Assembly: GCF_003265325.1 (NCBI RefSeq)
Contig: NZ_QGNX01000005.1
Span: 1-64,000 of the forward strand
DNA: 64,000 nucleotides
Direction: 5' to 3'
Origin: Oceanibium sediminis
Lineage (GTDB): Bacteria; Pseudomonadota; Alphaproteobacteria; Rhodobacterales; Rhodobacteraceae
The notes under the pieces: generated by a model
Told to the model about the DNA's origin: nothing
Databases searched by the model: none
What the model saw: only the letters and a program-made list of their open reading frames with translations
Shown here: in pieces, positions 15,798 through 24,259 of the stretch
Position numbering within the stretch: the stretch's first letter is position 1
Layout of the letters: each line of letters starts with the position of its first letter
Position numbers and translations under genes: made by a program

Positions 15798-16511
15798 ATG
15801 AACAAGAACGCCGACGACCCACCCGGACAGCGCAAGGCCCCCGCCACCGCCGAGACCATCTCGCAATACCTGTCGCTGGCCATTCACGAGCATCGCCTCG
15901 CCCCCGGCACCAAGCTGGGCGAGGACGATATCGGCGAGATCTTCCACGTCTCGCGCACGGTGGTGCGCGCGGCGCTGCAATCGCTGGCCCATGGCAAGCT
16001 GGTCGATATCCACCGCAATCGCGGCGCTTTCGTCGCGCAGCCGACCCTACGCGAAGCGCAGGAGGTGTTCGAGGCGCGAGAGTTGCTGGAGCCTCGCACC
16101 GCGCGCTCTGCCGCGGCGCGCGCCACGCCTGAGGATATCGACCTGCTCCAGCGTCACATCGCCGAGGAACACGCCGCGCTGGCCGCGGGCGACCAGGGCC
16201 GCGCGCTCAGGCTGTCGGGACAGTTCCACATCGACATCTCGCGCATTGCAGATCAGTCCACGATCGCGGGATTCGTCGAGACGCTGATCGCACGCTCCTC
16301 GCTGATCATCGCCCTGTACTGGCGGCGGGAAAGTGCTTTGTGCGAGAGTTTTGCCCACCACGCCCTGGTCGATGCGATGGCGCAGCAGGACGGCGAGCAG
16401 GCAGAGGGGCTGATGCGCAGCCACATCGTCGACCTGCACTCCGCGCTGGATCTGCGCGAGAAGGCCGCGCCGCCACGCTCGCTCAGGGATGCGCTGCAAC
16501 CATGGGGCTGA
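15798..16511 (+). CDS. GntR-family transcriptional regulator, FCD domain
   Basis: A 237-residue regulator. The N-terminal winged helix covers about residues 15-85 (L-A-P-G-T-K-L-G-E-D-D-I-G then V-S-R-T-V-V-R-A-A-L). A C-terminal FCD effector domain follows with the R-E-L-L-E-P-R-T-A motif and metal-site-type His residues (F-H-I-D-I, H-H-A-L-V, R-S-H-I). The ATG at 15798 is chosen because translation further upstream has no similarity and would run over the TTGTATACAA operator. It lies between the AraC regulator and an MFS relic, so its original target may have been that lost transporter. Confidence 0.85.
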   Translation: MNKNADDPPGQRKAPATAETISQYLSLAIHEHRLAPGTKLGEDDIGEIFHVSRTVVRAALQSLAHGKLVDIHRNRGAFVAQPTLREAQEVFEARELLEPRTARSAAARATPEDIDLLQRHIAEEHAALAAGDQGRALRLSGQFHIDISRIADQSTIAGFVETLIARSSLIIALYWRRESALCESFAHHALVDAMAQQDGEQAEGLMRSHIVDLHSALDLREKAAPPRSLRDALQPWG

Positions 16512-16584
16512 CGGGCAGCGTCGCCCCCACCGGGTCCCGTCCGGCAGGCGCAGGCGCGCCGCCGGCACACCATGGGGGGGCCGC

Positions 16585-17015
16585 TTGACCACGGCACCCC
16601 CCGACGGCGCGGGCGCGGCGGAACGCGGGCCCTTCGTGCTGAGGCACGCCTTCGCGCAATTGCTGTTCTGGTCGGGGTTCTACTACCTCTTTCCGGCGTT
16701 GATGCCGCGGATTGCGCAATCGACGGACTGGTCCGCGATGGAACTCGCGGGGGGCTGACCTTCGGCTTCCTGCTCTGGGCGGCGCTGTCGCCCTTCGCCG
16801 GGGCGATCATCGATCGCGGCCACGGGGCGCGGGCTATGGGGGCGGACCATCCGGCGCCCGGTTCTGGTGACCGCCAGCACCCAAAGCTCGGCGGTCGGGC
16901 CGGTTGTGGCCAGCTTTGCCGCCAGTCTCGGCGGGTTCGACGCGGCGCTGGCGTTGATGCTTTGCGCCGTCGCCGCGGGAGCTGATCGTTGCTGTGCTGC
17001 GCAGGGCCCAAGCGT
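16585..17015 (+). pseudogene. Frameshifted and shortened MFS transporter relic
   Basis: Three consecutive pieces in different frames read like one major-facilitator protein. Frame of 16585 gives F-A-Q-L-L-F-W-S-G-F-Y-Y-L-F-P-A-L up to a stop at 16758. The frame of 16572 then continues L-T-F-G-F-L-L-W-A-A-L-S-P-F-A-G-A-I-I-D-R-G, a typical first-loop MFS motif. A third frame near 16867-16990 gives V-G-P-V-V-A-S-F-A-A-S-L-G-G-F-D-A-A-L. At least two frameshifts and a large internal loss (about 140 codons remain of roughly 400) mark it as decayed. A sequencing error could explain one shift but not the missing length. Confidence 0.7.
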
Positions 17016-17037
17016 ATGCCCCAAGGGGCTCGTCCGC

Positions 17038-17445
17038 CTATCGTTCCACGCGTTCCAATTCGCGAAGGTGGCGTTCCATGCTTGCCTCCAGCCGGGCGAG
17101 GGCGGATCGCGCCCCGCGCTCCTCTTCGTCCTGTCGGCGGAAATCTGAGTCGAGCTGGCGGCGAAGATCCTCCAGCCGATCGCCAGCGATCGCGCCGCGC
17201 ACGGCGACGGTCACGTCGCCCCCGAATTTCATCAACGCGCCGGAGTTCACCGCGACATGGTGGATCGCCTCGCCCCGCGCGCCGTCCGCCGCCGCGTAGC
17301 TCAGGATGCCGGGCACGAGTTGGGTCACGAAATCGCCATGCCGGGGCAGCAGCCCGAACTCTCCGTCGGGCGCCTCGGCGCGTAGAACCGCGACCTTCCT
17401 GTCAATGCAAGTCCGTGCCGGTGTGATTACCCTGAGTCGCATCCT
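17038..17445 (-). CDS. Orphan F-type ATP synthase epsilon-like subunit
   Basis: A 135-residue protein starting M-R-L-R-V-I-T-P-A-R-T at 17445. Residues 1-85 form the epsilon beta-sandwich: L-R-A-E-A-P-D-G-E-F-G-L-L-P-R-H-G-D-F is the diagnostic P-x-G-x-x-G-x-L-x-x-H segment. The C-terminal 50 residues are charged and helical, longer and more Arg/Glu-rich than housekeeping epsilon. It resembles AtpC of the alternate (N-type, Na+-translocating) ATPase operon atpDCQRBEFAG. None of those neighbours is here: no atpD remnant upstream, and the MFS relic lies downstream. It is either a leftover of a deleted operon or a recruited single subunit. The reading frame is intact. Confidence 0.75.
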   Translation of the reverse strand, partial: RMRLRVITPARTCIDRKVAVLRAEAPDGEFGLLPRHGDFVTQLVPGILSYAAADGARGEAIHHVAVNSGALMKFGGDVTVAVRGAIAGDRLEDLRRQLDSDFRRQDEEERGARSALARLEASMERHLRELERVER

Positions 17446-17946
17446 TCCCCCTGTGCCTGAGTCCCTTTTGGGATGATCGCCGATCACGCCGACAAGCTCT
17501 TGACCTGTGTCAACGGACAGGGCTGGAAGGCGATCCGGCCGCCGTGACATCCGCACCTGCGCGTTAGGGGATCCGTAAGCAGTTCCCACGTAATCAGGCG
17601 GCGAAACCTCAGCCGGGCTGCTCGGCCCGTCGCGAGCGAAGGTGACACATATTGGCAGTTCTGTGCTTGAAGCTTTGGGCCCTGATCCTGATTTCCCCGG
17701 TTGTATATATGCGACGGCCCGCTCCGGCACAGGCGCACGACCCCATGGCGGCGGCCCCGGCTTTCTCGGGCCCGTTTGACAAATGACAATGCGGTTGCGG
17801 CATTTTCATCGGATATTTTCCCCCTGTGTGACCAGTGCACGGGGGATCGCGGTCCTGGGCGATGCCGGTGATCGCGCGCCTCGGCGGCCGCTGTTGCGCC
17901 CCGTGGCCCGAACATCGGATTCCCCACCCTTCAAGGAGATGTCAGG
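17446..17946. other. Long divergent regulatory gap without a convincing gene
   Basis: About 500 bases separate the epsilon-like gene (minus) from the coiled-coil gene (plus). The only frames here have shadow-like composition and match nothing I recognise. The gap holds an FNR-type inverted repeat at 17500-17513, an AT-rich TTGTATATAT at 17700-17709 and a TTGACAAATGACAATG stretch at 17776-17791. It most likely carries two divergent promoters. Confidence 0.5.
17500..17513. promoter_or_regulatory. FNR/CRP-family binding site candidate
   Basis: TTGACCTGTGTCAA is a perfect TTGAC-N4-GTCAA inverted repeat, 55 bases upstream of the epsilon-like start. It matches the half-site and spacing pattern of FNR/FnrL/Dnr-type regulators (TTGAT-N4-ATCAA, with TTGAC variants). 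Oxygen- or NO-dependent control of the flanking genes is inferred. Confidence 0.55.
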
Positions 17947-18210
17947 ATGAGCGACAAGAGCACGTACCAGGTGCAACTGGAGGCCAGGCTCGACCGATTG
18001 CGGGCCGAGATCAGGGGGCTTGAAGCAAAGGCCCGGTCCGCAGGGGGCGAAACACGGGAGCGATGCGAACAGGACCTGAAGGTCCTGCGCGCCCGGCAGA
18101 CGGGCGCGCGGGTGAAACTGGCCGACCTCTGCAAGGAGCAGGGCCGCACCTGGCAGGAGCTGCGGGCCAGTATCGCGGCCGCGCCGGGGGGACTTGGATC
18201 GGCCCTGTGA
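17947..18210 (+). CDS. Small coiled-coil protein, sll1863-like stress family
   Basis: An 87-residue, highly charged protein that is predicted to be almost entirely helical. It shows repeated L-x-x-L-R-A-E-I and L-x-x-L-R-A-R-Q heptad patterns and a C-terminal T-W-Q-E-L-R-A segment. This layout matches small coiled-coil proteins annotated as sll1863-type stress response proteins. A good ribosome site (AAGGAGATGTCAGG) precedes the ATG. It lies upstream of the P-type ATPase gene in the same direction with a 192-base gap, so co-transcription is possible. Biochemical function unknown. Confidence 0.75.
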   Translation: MSDKSTYQVQLEARLDRLRAEIRGLEAKARSAGGETRERCEQDLKVLRARQTGARVKLADLCKEQGRTWQELRASIAAAPGGLGSAL

Positions 18211-18402
18211 CACGGACCGGGACCGCGCCGCCGGGGCGCGTTCCGCCCGTGATCCCCGCCGCCCAAATGGCGGAGGGGACGGCGACGTGAACACCGCCCC
18301 GCGCCGTTGCCGCGCCTGTTCCCTTGCGGGCAATCCCGTGGCAGGACTGTCGGGCGCAGGCTCGAAACCGGGCCCGCGCGCGGACAACGAACAGGAGTGA
18401 AC

Positions 18403-21153
18403 GTGCCGGGCCAGCTTCCTGACAAGGCCTTCGCCATGCCGGTCGCCGAGGTCGCCGAAATCCTGGACAGCCCCCCCGCGACGGGCCTGAGCCCGGAGGA
18501 GGTGGGAAAGCGGCTGGCCGAATTCGGCCCCAACCGCCTGCGGCGTCAGGCCCGCAAGAGCGTGCTGGCGATCCTTGCCCACCAGTTCCGCAGCATCATC
18601 GTCTGGCTGCTCGGTGGGGCGGCGGCGCTGTCCTTTGCCTTCGGCGACCTGCCCGAGGGGTTCGCGATCATCGTCGTGCTCGCCCTCAACGGGGCGATCG
18701 GCTTCTTCACCGAACTGAAGGCGTCCCGCTCGATGGAGGCGTTGATCCGCATCGCCGAGGTACGCACCCGGGTGCGCCGGGCCGGGCAGGTGCACCAGAT
18801 CGACGCCCATGAACTGGTGCCCGGCGACGTGGTGATCCTGGAGGCGGGCGATGTCGTCACCGCCGATCTTCGCCTGATCGCGGCGTCGAACCTCAACGCC
18901 GACGAGTCGGTCCTGACCGGGGAGTCCGCGCCAGTAACGAAAACCGGCGAGGAAACCGCCGGTGACGCCGCCCTCGGGGACCGCTCCAGCATGGTCTTCA
19001 AGGGCACCGCGATCACCCTTGGATCGGGCGAGGGGATGGTGGTCGCCACCGGCATGGCGACGGAGCTTGGCCGGATCAGCGACCTCGCCCAAGGAGCCGA
19101 GGCGGAGATCGCACCGCTCGAGCGGCGTCTGGACACGCTCGGCCATCGGCTGGTCTGGCTGACACTGGCACTCGCCGCGTTGACCATTGGGGCGGGAATC
19201 CTGCGCGGCCACGACATCGCCGCGATGATCCAGACCGGCGTCGCCCTTGCCGTGGCGGCGGTGCCCGAGGGGCTGCCCGTGGTGGCGACGCTCTGCCTGG
19301 CCCGCGGCATGTGGCGCATGAGCCGGCGCAACGCCCTGATAACGCAGCTTTCCTCGGTCGAGACGCTGGGCGCGACCACGGTGATCCTGACGGACAAGAC
19401 CGGAACCCTGACCGAAAACAGGATGACGGTGGTCGGCTACATGCTGCAGGACCTCGATGTCGCGCTGGAACGTCATGGCGGCGATCTGCGGATCGGGTCG
19501 GGGCAGGACCTGCCCGACCCCGGGGCGGACGACCGCCTTCTGGCCGCGCTTCGGATCGGGGCCCTGTGCACCAACGCCGAGCTTGCCGCCGTATCGGGGG
19601 GCAGCCACACGGGCGACCCGATGGAGGTGGCGCTGCTCAGCGCCGCCCAACAGGCCGGCATGGCGCGATCCGACCTGGCCGAAGCCTATCCCGAGCGGCA
19701 GGAACACGCCTTCGATCCCGCGCTGAAGATGATGGCGACGGTGCACGACAGCGGGGACGGCTACCTTTACGCGATCAAGGGCGCCCCCGAGGCGGTGATC
19801 GACGCCTGTGACCAGGTGCTGGGCGCGGATGGTCCCGAGCCGATGGACGACCAGGCCCGCGCGGCCTGGCACGAACAGGGCGCACGGGCCGCGCAGGAAG
19901 GGTTGCGGGTCCTTGGCCTCGCCATGAAGCAGGCGCGCACGGCGGAAGATGCGCCGTATTGTGACCTGACCCTGATCGGGCTGGTCCGCCTGCGCGACCC
20001 GGTGCGCGCCGATGTGCCGGAGGCGATCGCCCAAAGCCGCGCGGCCGGTGTGCGGGTGATCATGCTGACCGGGGACCACGCCCGCACGGCGGAAACCATC
20101 GCGCGCGAGGCAGGGCTAGGGGATGGCGCGCTCAGCGTGCTGGAGGAGCGGGACCTCGCCGCGCTCGGCAGCGGGGCCTTGTCGCGTGCGGATCGCGACA
20201 GGATTCTGTCCGCCGATGTGTTCGCAAGGGTCGCACCGGAAACGAAGCTGGAGCTGGTGTCGCTGTTCCAGGACGCCGGCCATGTCGTCGCGATGACCGG
20301 CGACGGGGTGAACGACGCCCCGGCGCTGAAGAAGGCCGATATCGGCATCGCGATGGGGCAGAGGGGCACGCAGGTCGCGCAGGAGGCCGCCGACATGGTG
20401 CTGCGCGACGACGCTTTCGCGACCATCATCGCGGCGATGCGCCAGGGGCGGGTGATCTTCGACAACATCCGCAAGTTCGTCGTCTACCTGATGTCGTGCA
20501 ACGTCAGCGAGGTGCTTGTCGTCGGGCTGGCGGTCGGCGCGGGGCTGCCCTCGCCACTGCTGCCGTTGCAGATCCTCTTTCTGAACCTGGTCACGGACGT
20601 CTTTCCCGCCTTCGCGCTGGGGCTTGGACAGGGGGATGACGGGGTCATGCGCAAGCCGCCGCGCGATCCCGCGCAGGCGATCGTGAACCGCCCACGCTGG
20701 GCGCTTATCGGCCTGCTTGGCGGGGCGATCACCTTGGCCACGCTGGGTGCCTTCGCGCTGGCGCTGTTCTGGCTGCGCCTTGAGCCGGAGGCGGCGGTCA
20801 CGGTGGCGTTCCTGACGCTGGCGCTGGCGCAGTTGTGGAATGTCTTCAACCTGCGCGACCCGGCGGCGGGGCTGTTCGTGAACGAGGTGACGCGCAACCT
20901 CTATGTCTGGCTTGCGATCCTGCTATGCCTCGGCCTGCTGGCGCTCGCCCTGTGGCTGCCGCCGCTGTCCGCGTTGCTCGGCCTGCCGAGCCCCAGAGGG
21001 GCGGGGCTGGTGCTGGGCATGGCGGCCAGCCTGCTGCCGCTGATCCTGGGGCAGGTGTGGCTTTCCTGGATTGCCGCGGACTGGCTGGACCCGCCGCAAG
21101 ACGCGGCGATGCCCGCAGGCCGGGGCGATCCGGCGGCGGACCCGCGCGCCTGA
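18403..21153 (+). CDS. P2-type cation-transporting ATPase
   Basis: A 916-residue P-type ATPase. T-G-E-S is in the actuator domain. Membrane helix 4 has A-V-P-E-G-L-P, the Ca2+-ATPase-like signature. The phosphorylation motif D-K-T-G-T-L-T has its Asp near residue 331. The P-domain hinge reads T-G-D-G-V-N-D-A-P-A-L-K-K-A-D. Four C-terminal membrane helices follow. It probably exports or pumps Ca2+ (or Mn2+/Na+) across the inner membrane. Start: GTG at 18403 behind AGGAG; an upstream ATG in frame has no ribosome site or similarity. P2-type ATPases of this kind are sometimes neighbours of N-ATPase operons, which fits the orphan epsilon gene nearby. The ion cannot be fixed from sequence. Confidence 0.9.
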   Translation: MPGQLPDKAFAMPVAEVAEILDSPPATGLSPEEVGKRLAEFGPNRLRRQARKSVLAILAHQFRSIIVWLLGGAAALSFAFGDLPEGFAIIVVLALNGAIGFFTELKASRSMEALIRIAEVRTRVRRAGQVHQIDAHELVPGDVVILEAGDVVTADLRLIAASNLNADESVLTGESAPVTKTGEETAGDAALGDRSSMVFKGTAITLGSGEGMVVATGMATELGRISDLAQGAEAEIAPLERRLDTLGHRLVWLTLALAALTIGAGILRGHDIAAMIQTGVALAVAAVPEGLPVVATLCLARGMWRMSRRNALITQLSSVETLGATTVILTDKTGTLTENRMTVVGYMLQDLDVALERHGGDLRIGSGQDLPDPGADDRLLAALRIGALCTNAELAAVSGGSHTGDPMEVALLSAAQQAGMARSDLAEAYPERQEHAFDPALKMMATVHDSGDGYLYAIKGAPEAVIDACDQVLGADGPEPMDDQARAAWHEQGARAAQEGLRVLGLAMKQARTAEDAPYCDLTLIGLVRLRDPVRADVPEAIAQSRAAGVRVIMLTGDHARTAETIAREAGLGDGALSVLEERDLAALGSGALSRADRDRILSADVFARVAPETKLELVSLFQDAGHVVAMTGDGVNDAPALKKADIGIAMGQRGTQVAQEAADMVLRDDAFATIIAAMRQGRVIFDNIRKFVVYLMSCNVSEVLVVGLAVGAGLPSPLLPLQILFLNLVTDVFPAFALGLGQGDDGVMRKPPRDPAQAIVNRPRWALIGLLGGAITLATLGAFALALFWLRLEPEAAVTVAFLTLALAQLWNVFNLRDPAAGLFVNEVTRNLYVWLAILLCLGLLALALWLPPLSALLGLPSPRGAGLVLGMAASLLPLILGQVWLSWIAADWLDPPQDAAMPAGRGDPAADPRA

Positions 21154-21178
21154 GCGGCGCGCGCTGGCGTTTGAGCGC

Positions 21179-22321
21179 TCAGGCCACCCGTGCGCCGCTG
21201 CTCCAGACGCCGCGCAGCACGGGCGTCTCACCGCTGAGCGCCACCCGGATGACATCCCCGCGCAAGCCGGGGTGCAGGCGGCCGCGATCGCTCAGCCCGC
21301 TGACCCGCGCCGGGGTCTGCGTCACGCAGGCCACCGCGCGGGGCAGGTCGCCCCACAGCGCCGCCAGCCGGAAGACGGACAACAGCAGCGCCGAGGGCAC
21401 GTAGTCGGAGGACACGATATCCAGCAGCCCGGCCTCGGCCAGGTCCTGCGCCGCGACATTGCCCGAATGCGACCCGCCTCGGATCAGGTTCGGCGCGCCC
21501 ATCATGACCGCGACGCCGTGCTCGCGGCAGGCCCGTGCCGCTTCCAGCGTCGTTGGGAACTCGGCGAAACCGACGCCGTTCGCCCGGGACGTGGCCACCT
21601 GTTCCGGCGTGGTGTCGTCATGGCTGGCCAGGACCGCGCCGAAGCGGCTCGCCTCGGCCACCGCGCCGGCCTCGTGCCGGGCGCCGTAGATGCGCCGCAG
21701 CTCCTTCAGGTTTGCCACGTGGTCGATGAACTCCGCTTCGTTCATGCCGCGCTTCTTCGCGACATAGACCTTCAGGGCCGTCAGGTCGCGGAACTGGCGC
21801 TGTCCGGGGGTGTGGTCCATCAGGCTGACGATGCCGACGCGGTCCTCGGGGCCGAACTGGGCCATTTCCTCAAGCAGCGTCTCGGAGCAGATTTCGGCGC
21901 GCAGGTGCAGGAAGTGGCTGATCTTGAACAGCCCCGCCGCGCGGGCCTGCAACAGCTCGTCCGCCAGCATGCGCGCATAGGCGTCGTAGCGCGCCTTGCA
22001 ATCGTGGATCGAGCCGACGCGCAGCGCATCGAACACCGTGGTGATCCCGGTGGAGGCCAGTTCCGCGTCATGGGCGATCAGCGCGGGCAGGTGCGGCCAG
22101 TCGACCGAGGGGCGCGGCTCGATATGGCGTTCCAGGTTGTCGGTGTGCAACTCGACGAGGCCGGGCATGACGATATCGCCCTTGCAGTCGATGGCGCCGG
22201 GGGGAATTGCGTCGCCCTCTGCGATCTCGGTGATCTTGCCGCCGGCGATGGTGATCCGCCCGGACAGGACGCGATCGGCCAGGACCAGGCGGGCATTGGC
22301 AAGCTGAAGGCGATCTGACAT
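21179..22321 (-). CDS. phnM: Alpha-D-ribose 1-methylphosphonate 5-triphosphate diphosphatase PhnM
   Basis: A 380-residue amidohydrolase-fold enzyme that removes pyrophosphate from the C-P lyase intermediate RPnTP. Family features: M-P-G-L-V-E-L-H-T-D-N-L-E near residue 50 with the metal-binding H-x-D variant, a central metal-ligand region, S-H-D-D-T-T near residue 220 and S-S-D-Y-V-P near 300. The ATG at 22321 is chosen; a further upstream ATG (22381) lies inside the divergent DUF1045 gene. It stands apart from the other phn enzyme genes, separated by the opposite-strand DUF1045 gene. Confidence 0.92.
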   Translation of the reverse strand: MSDRLQLANARLVLADRVLSGRITIAGGKITEIAEGDAIPPGAIDCKGDIVMPGLVELHTDNLERHIEPRPSVDWPHLPALIAHDAELASTGITTVFDALRVGSIHDCKARYDAYARMLADELLQARAAGLFKISHFLHLRAEICSETLLEEMAQFGPEDRVGIVSLMDHTPGQRQFRDLTALKVYVAKKRGMNEAEFIDHVANLKELRRIYGARHEAGAVAEASRFGAVLASHDDTTPEQVATSRANGVGFAEFPTTLEAARACREHGVAVMMGAPNLIRGGSHSGNVAAQDLAEAGLLDIVSSDYVPSALLLSVFRLAALWGDLPRAVACVTQTPARVSGLSDRGRLHPGLRGDVIRVALSGETPVLRGVWSSGARVA

Positions 22322-22370
22322 GGAACCGTCATGCTTCTCTGCCAAAGGGGTCGGAACGAAGGGGGAGTTC

Positions 22371-23042
22371 ATGTCATACACTCGTTTTGCGATCTACTAC
22401 CTGCCGCCGGAAGGGCCCCTCGGGGCCTTCGGCGCGGCCTGGCTTGGGTGGGATGTGGCGCGGGGACGCCCCGCGGATCAGCTCGATGTGCCAGACATCG
22501 GTGACGTCACGATGACACCGCGCAAATATGGTTTTCACGCCACGCTGAAGCCGCCGTTCAAACTGGCCGCGGGCCAGGACGAAGGCGCGCTGGCGGCGGC
22601 GGTCGCGGCCATGGCCGCCGACTGCCCGCCGGTGCGCTGCGACGGTTTGCAGCTGAGCAATATCGGCCGTTTCCTGGCGCTGACCCCGTCGGGGGATTGC
22701 GCCGCGCTGACCCGCCTGGCGGAGGCCTGCGTGCGCGAGCTTGACGCTTTCCGCGCCCCGCCCGCCCCGCAGGAGTTGCAGCGTCGACGCGACGCCGGGC
22801 TGAACGCGCGGCAGGAAGAGCTGCTGACGCGCTGGGGCTACCCCTACGTGATGGAGGAGTTCCGCTTCCACATGACCCTGACCGGCAGCCTGGAGCAGGG
22901 CGACCTGACCCGCTGGCGTGACACGCTGGCCGCCCGCCTGCCGGCTTTGCCCGAGCCCTTCTATCTGGACGCGGTCGCGCTGGTCGGGGAACGTTCGGAC
23001 GGGATGTTCGAACTTATCCAACGCTACGTCCTTTCGGGCTGA
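22371..23042 (+). CDS. DUF1045 family 2H phosphoesterase of phosphonate metabolism
   Basis: A 223-residue protein with two H-x-T-L motifs: H-A-T-L-K-P-P-F near residue 46 and H-M-T-L-T-G-S-L near 166. This is the signature of the 2H phosphoesterase superfamily, which opens cyclic phosphodiesters. DUF1045 genes regularly sit in alphaproteobacterial phn clusters. No phnP is visible here, so it could open 5-phosphoribosyl 1,2-cyclic phosphate, the last C-P lyase intermediate; that is inference. The start ATG at 22371 follows GGGGGAG. It is divergent from phnM (49-base gap), and its 3' end overlaps the phnN 3' end by 19 bases. Confidence 0.85.
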   Translation: MSYTRFAIYYLPPEGPLGAFGAAWLGWDVARGRPADQLDVPDIGDVTMTPRKYGFHATLKPPFKLAAGQDEGALAAAVAAMAADCPPVRCDGLQLSNIGRFLALTPSGDCAALTRLAEACVRELDAFRAPPAPQELQRRRDAGLNARQEELLTRWGYPYVMEEFRFHMTLTGSLEQGDLTRWRDTLAARLPALPEPFYLDAVALVGERSDGMFELIQRYVLSG

Positions 23043-23569
23043 AGCGCGTCCAGCGCGTCGCTGACCGCCGCGTCGAGCGCGCCGTCGTTCGTGATGGTGA
23101 TGACGTCTAGCCCGGCGGGCAGGGGTTTTGCCGCCTGCGCCAGCCGTCTGGCGATGTCCTCATCGCTTTCGCGGCCCCGGGCCGCCAGGCGCTCGGCCAG
23201 CACCCCGGGCGAGGCGGTGATGTTCAGCACCACGAGGCGGGGAAAGGCCTGCGCCGCGCGGGGCAAGGCGCTGCGCGACAGGTTGGCCATGCTGTCCGCC
23301 CCGCCCCGGACCTGTTCAAGAACCTCCGCCGGGATGCCGTAGTGAAGGCCATGCGCGCCCCAGTGCAGGCAGAAGGCGCCATTTTCAGCGTTCTGCCGGA
23401 ACGCCTCTGGCGTGACGGCGCGGTGGTCCTCTCCGCCCGGTTCAGGGGGGCGGGTGATGACCCGGCGTACCCGTGTGATCCAAGGTGCGCGCGCGGCAAT
23501 CCCGGCCATGACGCTGTCCTTGCCCACGCCGGAGGGGCCGACGACGGCGATCAACCGCCCGCCGCTCAT
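23024..23569 (-). CDS. phnN: Ribose 1,5-bisphosphate phosphokinase PhnN
   Basis: A 181-residue guanylate-kinase-like protein with the P-loop G-P-S-G-V-G-K-D-S at residues 11-19 and the R-V-I-T-R-P-P-E-P-G-G-E-D-H segment near 37-50. It phosphorylates ribose 1,5-bisphosphate to PRPP, returning the C-P lyase sugar to nucleotide metabolism. Its ATG overlaps the phnL stop by 4 bases, so it is translationally coupled to the C-P lyase operon. Confidence 0.92.
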   Translation of the reverse strand: MSGGRLIAVVGPSGVGKDSVMAGIAARAPWITRVRRVITRPPEPGGEDHRAVTPEAFRQNAENGAFCLHWGAHGLHYGIPAEVLEQVRGGADSMANLSRSALPRAAQAFPRLVVLNITASPGVLAERLAARGRESDEDIARRLAQAAKPLPAGLDVITITNDGALDAAVSDALDALQPERT

Positions 23570-24249
23570 GCCGCGCGCCCCGGGGTAAAATCCCCGACAT
23601 TGATCATCCGGTCGCAGACCCGTTCGCGGGCGGCCTCGTCATGGAAAATGCCGATGATCGCCGCGCCGCGCGCCTTCGCCTGCTCGATCAGGGTGAGGAC
23701 GACGTCGCGGTTGGTTGCATCCAGGCTTGCCGTCGGTTCATCGAGCAGCATGGCGGGATAGGCGTGCGCGAAACCGCGCGCGATGTTCACCCGCTGCTGC
23801 TCGCCCCCCGAAAAGGTGGTGGGCGAAAGGGACCAGAGCGGTTCCGGGATGTTCAGTTGCGCCAGAAGTTCGCGGGCGCGCGCCTCGGCCTCGTCGCGTG
23901 CGACGCCAATGGCGCGCAGCGGTTCGGCCACCACCTCCAACGTGGGCACGCGGGGAACGACGCGCAGGAACTGGCTGACGTAGCCCATTACGTCGCGGCG
24001 GATGCGGATCACCTCGCGCGGTTCGGCTTGCACAAGGTCGATGCCACCCACCCGGATCGCGCCGCCCTGCGCCCTGTAGTTGCCGTAGATCATGCGCATC
24101 AGCGATGACTTGCCGGACCCCGACGCGCCGGTCAGCGCCACGCACTCGCCTGGGGCGACGCGCAGGGAAACATCGTTCAGCACCTCGATCACCGCGCCGC
24201 CCTGGTTGTGCAGCGTGAAGGTCTTGGAGACGTTGTTGAGTTCGATCAT
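23566..24249 (-). CDS. phnL: C-P lyase ABC-type subunit PhnL
   Basis: A 227-residue ABC ATPase-like protein with Walker A G-A-S-G-S-G-K-S-S, signature F-S-G-G-E-Q-Q-R-V-N-I-A-R and Walker B A-M-L-L-D-E-P-T. PhnL belongs to the C-P lyase system, not to a transporter, and is required for phosphonate use. It sits between phnK and phnN, 10 bases after the phnK stop. Confidence 0.92.
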   Translation of the reverse strand: MIELNNVSKTFTLHNQGGAVIEVLNDVSLRVAPGECVALTGASGSGKSSLMRMIYGNYRAQGGAIRVGGIDLVQAEPREVIRIRRDVMGYVSQFLRVVPRVPTLEVVAEPLRAIGVARDEAEARARELLAQLNIPEPLWSLSPTTFSGGEQQRVNIARGFAHAYPAMLLDEPTASLDATNRDVVLTLIEQAKARGAAIIGIFHDEAARERVCDRMINVGDFTPGRAA

Positions 24250-24259
24250 GGCCGGACCC

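Noticed and set aside
17484-17927. Possible atpD remnant upstream of the epsilon-like gene
   Set aside because: Translation in all minus frames shows no Walker A/B or beta-subunit segments; the region reads as noncoding promoter DNA.
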